64,000 nucleotides of DNA from Nostoc sp. NMS8 (lineage in GTDB: Bacteria > Cyanobacteriota > Cyanobacteriia > Cyanobacteriales > Nostocaceae): the NCBI RefSeq assembly GCF_017115045.1, contig NZ_JABXKK010000050.1, positions 124,001 through 188,000 on the forward strand, given 5' to 3'. Of the stretch, positions 35,610-42,540 are shown one piece after another. The translations under genes were made by a program, and so were the position numbers. Numbering within the stretch: the stretch's first letter is position 1; every line of letters begins with the position of its first letter. The notes under the pieces are model-generated. The model made no database searches and was not told the origin of the DNA. It saw nothing but the letters and a program-made list of their open reading frames with translations.

Positions 35610-35749
35610 TTTTGAACTATTGCTATTGCAAAGCAGGGAGAGGTTTGTTGAATTTACGTTAAATCACACTCTCGCATTCTTCTAAATTGCTATCAAAATT
35701 TATTAATAAAATAAAGACGTACTAACCATCAAAAAACAGTAAGCCCATC

Positions 35750-36490
35750 ATGCTAAATTACGATCCATTAGCTTGTTTGCCCTCATCAGAGGAACTACCT
35801 GACTCTGACGACACCCCAGTGGATAACGAATTACAAGATTTGATTCCCGGTTTACTTAAAGCGCTTTTGGCAATGGCTTGGCCTGAACGTATGGATTGGT
35901 ATTTTGGCGTTGATATGGGTATTTATTACGATCCAGACTTACCGCCAATAGTACCAGATGGGTTTTTGAGTCTGGGCGTAGAGCGATTTTATGATGAAAA
36001 CCTCCGCCCTAGTTACGTGCTTTGGGAAGAGAAGAAACTACCGATATTAGCGCTGAAAGTGGTATCTAAGACATATCGCGGTGAGTATTCAACCAAGAAA
36101 GCAGAGTATGCAAGATTGGGATTTTTGTATTATGTAGTTTACAACCCATTTCGTCGCCGTAAGCCACGTTTAGAAGTTTACAAATTAGTTAACAATGTTT
36201 ATGAATTACATGATGGTAATCCAGTTTGGTTGCCAGAGATAGGTTTAGGAATTGGCATCGAACGAGGAACTTATCTAGGCATACCACGGGAGTGGATGTA
36301 TTGGTATAACCAACAAGGACAACGGTTTTTAACACCAGAAAAAGACAAAAAACTTGCTCAACAAGAAGTTCAGCAGGCAAAACAAGAAGTTCAGCAGGCA
36401 AAACAAAAAGCTCAACAAGTACAGCAAGAAATCCAATTATTACGAGAACGGTTGCGATCGCTCGGCATAGATCTTGATTCTCTGTCCTGA
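35750..36490 (+). CDS. Uma2 family endonuclease (DUF820) with C-terminal coiled coil
   Basis: A 246-residue DUF820 protein. The core includes PIVPDGFLSLGVERF, YVLWEEKKLPILALKVVS and RLGFLYYVVYNPF, giving the EEK/ALKV acidic centre in a PD-(D/E)XK-like arrangement. The last 50 residues form a coiled coil from a short repeat (QQEVQQAKQEVQQAKQKAQ) followed by LRERLRSLGIDLDSL, a tail common to many Nostoc Uma2 proteins. Function unknown. It lies between tilS and the repeat-rich CHAT region. Confidence 0.85.
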   Translation: MLNYDPLACLPSSEELPDSDDTPVDNELQDLIPGLLKALLAMAWPERMDWYFGVDMGIYYDPDLPPIVPDGFLSLGVERFYDENLRPSYVLWEEKKLPILALKVVSKTYRGEYSTKKAEYARLGFLYYVVYNPFRRRKPRLEVYKLVNNVYELHDGNPVWLPEIGLGIGIERGTYLGIPREWMYWYNQQGQRFLTPEKDKKLAQQEVQQAKQEVQQAKQKAQQVQQEIQLLRERLRSLGIDLDSLS

Positions 36491-36592
36491 ATTGCTATCA
36501 AAATTCATTAATGAAATAAAGCATAACAATTGCGTAGACGCGGAGCGCCTTGTCGTTAGACATCGCTCGGTATAGATCCTGATTTAATCTAA

Positions 36593-36759
36593 GAGGATGT
36601 TTTAAAAGTCCTCTGCTCAGTAGCAAAACGTTTTAGATCCCCCTAAATCCCCCTTAAAAAGGGAGACTTTGATTGATTCCTGTTCCCCCCTTTTTAAGGG
36701 GGGTTAGGGGGGATCTAGAAGTGCCTAAAATTACAGCCGACCACTTTTAAAACATCCTC
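36593..36759. mobile_element. MITE-like element, copy 2 (167 bp)
   Basis: Starts GAGGATGTTTTAAAAGT and ends ACTTTTAAAACATCCTC, a perfect inverted match over 17 bases, flanked by TAA on each side. The interior arms ATCCCCCTAAATCCCCC and GGGGGTTAGGGGGGAT can pair. No coding capacity. Same family as copies at 1515-1723 and 41855-42017. Confidence 0.85.
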
Positions 36760-36785
36760 TAAAAACATTTTGCTACATTAACAAA

Positions 36786-37065
36786 GTCCACAACGAAGCT
36801 CCGAAGTTCATGACCAAAGCTCCGAATTTCATTAACGAAGCTCCGAGGTTCATCAACGAAGCTCTGAGGTTCATTAATGAAGCTCAAAGGTTCACGACCG
36901 AAGCTCCGAGGTTCATTAACGGAGTTCAAAGACTCATCCGCGAATATCAAAGACTCGTCCGCGAATATCAAAGACTCTCGCACGAATATCAAAGACTCGT
37001 CCGCGAATATCAAAGACTCGTCCACGAGTATCAAAGACTCGTCCACGAGTATAAAAGACTGATTA
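36786..37065 (+). repeat. 21-bp minisatellite encoding heptads
   Basis: About thirteen 21-bp units. The first half follows GAAGCTCCGAGGTTCATTAAC, the second half CAAAGACTCGTCCGCGAATAT. Because the unit is a multiple of three and stop-free, several frames on both strands stay open. The plus-strand frame 36810-37145 (111 residues) reads heptads of the type INEAPRF then REYQRLV, a coiled-coil pattern. It lacks a ribosome-binding site and runs without a stop upstream towards the MITE at 36759. I treat coding as unproven. Confidence 0.85.
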
Positions 37066-37134
37066 CAGCAATTTTCATTTATTTAAAAACACTCTCGCGT
37101 TCTTCTCTGCGACTCTGCGTGAAACAAAAATCTT

Positions 37135-40100
37135 TCAGTAATTAGAATTACGAATTACCCTATCAAGACTTGCACTCACACTTTCAGCATCCGGTGACTG
37201 CAATCGCTGCAAAATCTCTAAAGCTGGTTGCAAATAGGATATCGCTTTAGTGTATTCACCCTGCTGTTCTGCCAAACCTCCTAACCACCACAGAGTTATT
37301 GCTTTGCCTTGGACATCACCAATGCGTTCAGTTATTTCCAAAGACTGGTTGAAAAGTGCGATCGCTTCATCCACTTCCCCTTTGTAAGCGTAGATATATC
37401 CCAGTTCGTACAACGTCGCTGCTTTGCCTCGGATATCTCCAATGCGTTCTTTTATTTCTAAAGACTGATTAAAAAGTGTGATCGCTTCATCCACTTCCCC
37501 TTTGTTGGCGTAGAGATTCCCCAGTCTGTCCAACGTCGCCGCTTTGCCTTGGACATTTCCACTGCGTTCATCAATTTCAAGGACTTGATTGTAGAGTGCG
37601 ATCGCTTCATCCACTTCCCCTTTGTAGGCGTAGATATATCCTAGACAGTGCAACGTCGCCGCTTTGCCTTGGACATTACCAATGTGTTCAAATATTTCCA
37701 AAGACTGATTGTAGAGTGCGATCGCTTTATCCACATCCCCTTTGTTGGCGTAGATTATTCCCAGATTGTTTAACGTCGCCGCTTTGGCTTGGACATCACC
37801 AATGGGTTCTTTGATTTCCAAAGACAGATTGTAGAGTGCGATCGCTTCATCCACATCCCCTTTGTCGGCGTAGATACCTGCCAGTTGGTGCAACGTCGCC
37901 GCTTTGCCTTGGATATTACCAATGCCTTCTTCTATTTCCAAAGACAGATTGTAGAGTTTGATCGCTTCATCCACTTCCCCTTTGTTGGCGTAGATACCTG
38001 CCAGTTGGTGCAACGTCGCCGCTTTGCCTTGGACATTACCAATGCGTTCTTCTATTTCCAAAGACTGATTGTAGAGTGCGATCGCTTCATCTACTTCCCC
38101 TTTGTTGGCGGAGATACCTGCCAGATTGTGCAACGCCGTCCCTTTGCCTTGGATATTACCAATGCGTTCAAATATTTCCAAAGACTGATTATAGAGTGCG
38201 ATCGCTTGCTCCACTTCCCCTTTGTTGGCGTAGATAATTGCCAGAGAGTGTAACGTCGCCGCTTTGCCTTTAACATTACCAATGCGTTCTTCTATTTCCA
38301 AAGACTGATTGTAGAGTGCGATCGCTTCATCCACTTCTCCTTTGTTGGCGTAGAGAATTCCCAGTTGGTGCAACGTCGTCGCTTTGCCTTTAACATTACC
38401 AATGCGTTCTTCTATTTCCAAAGACTGATTGTAGAGTGCGATTGCTTCATCCACTTCCCCTTTGTTGGCGTAGATAGTTGCCAGAGAGTGTAACGTCGCC
38501 GCTTTGCCTTTAACATTACCAATGCGTTCTTCTATTTCCAAAGACTGATTATAGAGTGTGATCGCTTGCTCCACTTCCCCTTTATTGGCGTGGATACCTG
38601 CCAGACATTGCAACGTCGCCGCTTTGCCTTGGACATTGCCAATGCGTTCAAATATTTCCAAAGACTGATTGTAGAGTGCGATCGCTTGCTCCACTTCCCC
38701 TTTATCGGCGTAGATACCTGCCAGTTGGTGCAACCTCGCCGCTTTGCCTTTAACATTACCAATGCGTTCATCTATTTCCAAAGACTGATTGTAGAGTGCG
38801 AGCGCTTCATCCACTTCCCCTTTATTGGCGTAGATAATTGCCAGACATTGCAACGTCGCTGCTTTGCCTTGGACATTACCAACGCGTTCATTTATTTCCA
38901 AAGACTGATTGTAGAGTGCGAGCGCTTCATCCACTTCCCCTTTGTCAGCTTTCAGTATCCCTAAAAAATAATAAATTGCTGCTAATTCTTGTTCGTCTTC
39001 TGCGGGACAAAGATTTAAAGCTTGTTCGTAATAATTTAATGCTCGCTCAACCTCACCCATCTGGTGTTCACAATAAGCAATTTCTCTGAGTACACTATAG
39101 TTTTTAGTAATTTCTAAGGTTGATTTGCACAGATGTATTGCTTCCCGAAATCGACTTTGATCCCGCCAATATCCTGCCAATGAGATAGCTATTTTCCCTG
39201 CAATGTCTTCATCCTTCCCCAACAACCCCAAGCGATGAATTTCTAACTTTTGTGCTTCCGTCGCACTTCCCGCCTCCCACCAGAGACGATACAAAATCTG
39301 TGCAGCTTGTTTATACAACTCTTCACCCTTGGGGTTCTCTAGCAACGGTGACAAAATGCGGGGAACACGATACAACCTCTCTGTGTTGTTGGTGAGGGTA
39401 ACTTCCAACAAACCCAAAATTTCAGCGCGTTGAATATGACTTTCCCAACTTGAGATATCCTCACAAATCGGCGAAATCGCAGCTAGAACAACAGGTAACT
39501 CATACACCAACAACTTCCCCAGCATTTTCCGTAAACCTGGAGTTTGCTGCTTCAGCAATTCCTGTGCCAAAATATCCTCACGAAATTCCTTTTCCTTCTC
39601 TGCCATCTTTTGCAGAATTATCTCAACTCCCCTCTCGGCTTCTGGCGACTTCGGGGAATTTTGCAAAATCTTATCTAACCATTCCAACAGCCGAGGATTT
39701 CCATCAGCTGCTTGCTTGGCACGTTCGGGCAAATCTGGCTGAAATTGCCAACTGCCATTAAACGAATCCAGACGATTATACTTTTTAATTAAATCTGCCC
39801 CACCCAAAGCCCCCAGAGGTTCGCGGTACAGACGATGATTCAGTTCCGACAAAGTGAAATTGTAGCGACAGGTAATAATTACCTTGTGGGGAAGTTGGGA
39901 ATTTTGCATCGCCTTCAGCAACGCCAGCAGTACATCTACAACTTGTGGTTGCAAGACATAAACCCCATTTCGTAAATCCAAATTAGCCTCAAAGTCATCC
40001 AGCACAAAGGCAAAGCGCTGTTCTTTGGTATTCAGTCCTTCTGTAAAAAACTTGGTGAGGCGCTGCATCAAGGGTAACTTGCCATTGAGAATTTCATGCC

Positions 40101-41439
40101 CCCGTTCCGAGGTACATTGTTCAGCAAGGGTTTTGAGCAGTTTGTCCTCATCCAGTTGCCGAAAGTTCACCAGCCTGTCATAGCCAACCATCCTTTCCAG
40201 AAGTCGCGCCGTCACAGTACTCTTACCCACACCCCCCAGTCCGTGAATTAGTACCCCTAATGAAGTGCGAATTGCTTTGAGACAACGTTGCAAAGTCCGC
40301 CGTCTCCCAACAAACTCAGAGGGTTTCGCCACCCGCACCAGTTGGGTATCGGGATCTAAAAACTGTTGGTATGCAGGTTCCGGCGCAGAGGGTGGCACAT
40401 CTCCCAACACTTCCACCAACGCACCCGGACATTCTCCCTGGACATATAACCGCAACAAATGCCAGTCACGCACATTCTGTTTAAACAACTGCTGGTAAGT
40501 GCTAGCGAGTGCTTCAGCTAATTGATATCCGGCTGCCAATTTGCCGTAGAGGTGCGCGGCGGCGGCTGTGGCTGTCCGATCTTCCACAGGCCGTCCCCAA
40601 CTTAAAACTGCGATCGCCCCTTGTGCAATTAGTGCCTCAGCCATTGAAGGGACAGCGCCTTTATCTGGTGCTTGTCCAGTCCGACACCCAGACAAAAACA
40701 CCAACTTGGGAAAGCGAAACCGGAAGACTTCCGCCAGTTCTGCGGCTGTGGTTTCGTGGCGATCGCCAATTTCCGTCTCAGTGATAAAGTAAGGCGTGTA
40801 AGGTGCTTCATCTTTAATAGAAGCGTGTCCTGTCAGGTGAAACACATCAAAGTCATTAAGATAGCGACTCCAAACCTTACCCAACTCGCTAACGCAACCG
40901 CTTTCTTCCACCCGCAAATCGACAGCAAAATCTTGCGTATCACCCAGAATTCTCGCCTCTTCCTGTTCAAACTCTAACTTTGGTTCTACATCTTCCGGGT
41001 CGGTTGCCATAAACAATACTCGCAATTGTCGTGGTTCCACAGAAAACGCTTCCGTTTCTTTCTCAATCCAGCGCAGAGGTAACACCACTGGATTAACCCG
41101 CTTGACCAAAAAATCCTCACCATCATGCAGCACTTCCCAAGGTAGATGTGCCAATTTTTGATCGGTATCAATGGCAATTACCAACCCCTCACCGCGACAG
41201 TTAGCAATTCCCCGACTCAACCACCGTCCATCCCCATCCAACCAAAAAAATAACTGCTTCCCGATTCCTGGTAAATTGGGCAGCAGTCTATAGTAATTTC
41301 GTTCGCCTTGCTTCAGGAAATCAGCGATTTCTGCTAATTTCAGGCGACGTGATTCATAGTGCTTTATTTTAGGTAGCCAATACCTGAGTTCAACTGTTTC
41401 CTGCGTACTTTCCCGAAGTTGAATGCGGATAGTTTGCAC
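37135..41439 (-). CDS. CHAT protease - STAND-like NTPase - TPR protein
   Basis: A 1434-residue multidomain protein. Residues about 1-340 form a CHAT caspase-like protease with His205 (FHLTGHAS) and Cys252 (LVFLSGCRTG) intact. Residues about 370-700 form a P-loop NTPase with Walker A GLGGVGKST at 400-408 and FVLDDFEANLDL as Walker B. The C-terminal half is TPR, with 14 consecutive 40-residue units. The architecture is that of signal-activated NTPase switches proposed to work in biological conflict or programmed death: TPR sensing, NTP-driven assembly, protease output. Translation starts at GTG 41439 directly after the stop codon of the small upstream gene, so the two are coupled. Confidence 0.88.
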   Translation of the reverse strand: MQTIRIQLRESTQETVELRYWLPKIKHYESRRLKLAEIADFLKQGERNYYRLLPNLPGIGKQLFFWLDGDGRWLSRGIANCRGEGLVIAIDTDQKLAHLPWEVLHDGEDFLVKRVNPVVLPLRWIEKETEAFSVEPRQLRVLFMATDPEDVEPKLEFEQEEARILGDTQDFAVDLRVEESGCVSELGKVWSRYLNDFDVFHLTGHASIKDEAPYTPYFITETEIGDRHETTAAELAEVFRFRFPKLVFLSGCRTGQAPDKGAVPSMAEALIAQGAIAVLSWGRPVEDRTATAAAAHLYGKLAAGYQLAEALASTYQQLFKQNVRDWHLLRLYVQGECPGALVEVLGDVPPSAPEPAYQQFLDPDTQLVRVAKPSEFVGRRRTLQRCLKAIRTSLGVLIHGLGGVGKSTVTARLLERMVGYDRLVNFRQLDEDKLLKTLAEQCTSERGHEILNGKLPLMQRLTKFFTEGLNTKEQRFAFVLDDFEANLDLRNGVYVLQPQVVDVLLALLKAMQNSQLPHKVIITCRYNFTLSELNHRLYREPLGALGGADLIKKYNRLDSFNGSWQFQPDLPERAKQAADGNPRLLEWLDKILQNSPKSPEAERGVEIILQKMAEKEKEFREDILAQELLKQQTPGLRKMLGKLLVYELPVVLAAISPICEDISSWESHIQRAEILGLLEVTLTNNTERLYRVPRILSPLLENPKGEELYKQAAQILYRLWWEAGSATEAQKLEIHRLGLLGKDEDIAGKIAISLAGYWRDQSRFREAIHLCKSTLEITKNYSVLREIAYCEHQMGEVERALNYYEQALNLCPAEDEQELAAIYYFLGILKADKGEVDEALALYNQSLEINERVGNVQGKAATLQCLAIIYANKGEVDEALALYNQSLEIDERIGNVKGKAARLHQLAGIYADKGEVEQAIALYNQSLEIFERIGNVQGKAATLQCLAGIHANKGEVEQAITLYNQSLEIEERIGNVKGKAATLHSLATIYANKGEVDEAIALYNQSLEIEERIGNVKGKATTLHQLGILYANKGEVDEAIALYNQSLEIEERIGNVKGKAATLHSLAIIYANKGEVEQAIALYNQSLEIFERIGNIQGKGTALHNLAGISANKGEVDEAIALYNQSLEIEERIGNVQGKAATLHQLAGIYANKGEVDEAIKLYNLSLEIEEGIGNIQGKAATLHQLAGIYADKGDVDEAIALYNLSLEIKEPIGDVQAKAATLNNLGIIYANKGDVDKAIALYNQSLEIFEHIGNVQGKAATLHCLGYIYAYKGEVDEAIALYNQVLEIDERSGNVQGKAATLDRLGNLYANKGEVDEAITLFNQSLEIKERIGDIRGKAATLYELGYIYAYKGEVDEAIALFNQSLEITERIGDVQGKAITLWWLGGLAEQQGEYTKAISYLQPALEILQRLQSPDAESVSASLDRVIRNSNY
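37234..38913 (-). repeat. 14 tandem 120-bp TPR-coding units
   Basis: Exactly 1680 bp, or 14 x 120 bp. The consensus unit reads YNQSLEIEERIGNV + KGKAATLHQLAGIYANKGEVDEAIAL. Units 1-13 are highly alike also at DNA level, including the HIP1-like GTGCGATCGC at a fixed position in most. The last unit has diverged. Confidence 0.9.
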
Positions 41440-41766
41440 TTATTTGCTGATAGATTTGAGGATTTCCGTGATTTCCTCTATAGTAGCTTCTTCGAGTAAA
41501 ATCCTGTTTCCAGTATCAGGGTCAAGAATTACCACATCAAATTGCTTCCCAGGATGAGATTTATGCCATTCTTGATACCATTTGCGAATTTGTTCAGCTA
41601 AAGCCGCAACACCACCCACAATGCCAATAATAGTAGCAACAGCCGCCAAAGTTCCCTCTCTCTGCGTCGGCACTTCATAGCTTCCCGATATTCCCGGAAT
41701 TTCTAGCAAAGCCTCGGCGGCTGCTGGTGCGCCTTCACCTTCGATTCCGACTTGAATTTCTGCCAT
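41440..41766 (-). CDS. small EACC1-like protein coupled to the CHAT-NTPase gene
   Basis: Start at ATG 41766 (MAEIQVGIEGEG, 108 residues); an upstream ATG at 41790 is less likely. The order is an N-terminal strand, a linker, a Gly/Ala-rich helix (LAAVATIIGIVGGVAALAEQ) and a C-terminal strand-helix (KQFDVVILDPDTGNRILLEE ...IEEITEIL). This matches my memory of EACC1, the 'effector-associated constant component' encoded beside protease or other effector genes in NTP-dependent conflict systems. The stop codon abuts the GTG start of the CHAT gene. The role of such proteins is unknown. Confidence 0.6.
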   Translation of the reverse strand: MAEIQVGIEGEGAPAAAEALLEIPGISGSYEVPTQREGTLAAVATIIGIVGGVAALAEQIRKWYQEWHKSHPGKQFDVVILDPDTGNRILLEEATIEEITEILKSISK

Positions 41767-41809
41767 AAAATTACCTGCGAATTTATACAAGATTCTGTAA
41801 TATTATCCG

Positions 41810-42060
41810 TAAATAGTGAAGCTGCTGCATGCGATTGGCGGTATGAAGCTTTAAGAGGTTGTTTGAAAAGTGGTTAGCCGTGATTTTAGGCACTAACCGA
41901 TCCCCCCTAGCCCCCCTTTTTAAGGGGGGAACCGGAATCAAAGTCCCCCTTTTTAAGGGGGATTTAGGGGGATCTAGAACGTTTTGTTACCGAGAAGAAA
42001 ACTCTTCAAACATCCTCTAAGTGCGCTCAAGAAAAAGGCGACTGGATCTGTTTGAAATAG
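41810..42060 (+). pseudogene. broken fragment of tilS, split by a MITE
   Basis: Bases 41810-41854 match tilS 34897-34941 with three mismatches. Bases 42021-42060 match the tilS 3' end up to and including its stop codon (26 identical bases at 42035-42060 against 35584-35609). The part of tilS between is absent; the junction joins two GTGCGATCGC sites of tilS (34942 and 35566), so the deletion probably arose by recombination between these direct repeats. MITE copy 3 then inserted at TAA. The 5' half of the gene is missing as well. Confidence 0.85.
41855..42017. mobile_element. MITE-like element, copy 3 (163 bp), inside the tilS relic
   Basis: Begins GAGGTTGTTTGAAAAGT and ends ACTCTTCAAACATCCTC, flanked by TAA on both sides (41852-41854 and 42018-42020). 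The intact tilS has a single TAA at the matching position (34939-34941), which shows TAA is the duplicated target. Its inner sequence runs in the opposite direction to copy 2. Confidence 0.9.
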
Positions 42061-42085
42061 CTAGGAGTTAAGACTTATAGGAAAG

Positions 42086-42487
42086 ATGACCCTTACTTTT
42101 AATCCAGATAAATACAAGGACTTATTAACAGCCTATCTTCCCAAGCTGATAAAAACTGAAGCTGAAAATGAGCAAGCTTTAGGTATAGTGGAAGATTTAA
42201 TGCACCGAGAGCGCACCCCAGAAGAAGATGAGCTTTATCAGCTATTAATTACTTTAATTGAAAAGTTTGAACAAGAATATTATCAGCCGATCCAGCAGAA
42301 TAATCCTCTATCTATGTTGTTATTTCTTTTAGAAGAATCTGAGAAAAGTAAAGATGATTTAGTATTAGTTTTAGGGACAGAAGATTCGGTTAATAATATT
42401 TTAAATGGACAAGAGAAGATAAATACAGAACAAGCGCGTAGGCTGGGAGAGTTTTTTAATGTAGAATCTAGTTTATTTATAGAATAA
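42086..42487 (+). CDS. HigA-like antitoxin / HTH protein without adjacent toxin
   Basis: A 133-residue protein with the HigA-family N-terminal segment (YLPKLIKTEAENEQALGIVEDLMHRERTPEEDELYQLLITLIEKFE) and a C-terminal degenerate helix-turn-helix (VLVLGTEDSVNNILNGQEKINTEQARRLGEFFNV). In HigBA modules such proteins neutralise the HigB mRNA nuclease and repress their own promoter. No HigB-like frame is adjacent, so it is either an orphan or regulates something else. It follows the tilS relic. Confidence 0.75.
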   Translation: MTLTFNPDKYKDLLTAYLPKLIKTEAENEQALGIVEDLMHRERTPEEDELYQLLITLIEKFEQEYYQPIQQNNPLSMLLFLLEESEKSKDDLVLVLGTEDSVNNILNGQEKINTEQARRLGEFFNVESSLFIE

Positions 42488-42540
42488 CTAAGCTCAGAGT
42501 TTGTACTTGGGCTAAAGCCTAGCTAAAGCCCCAGAACTTT

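Noticed and set aside
36759..37046. 95-codon minus-strand frame of repeated DESL/ADES heptads
   Set aside because: Open only because the 21-bp repeat has no stop in this frame; no start context and it begins inside the MITE end.
37234..38913. Regular 120-bp spacing considered as a CRISPR-like array
   Set aside because: Units are fully coding TPRs with no unique spacers and no cas genes nearby.
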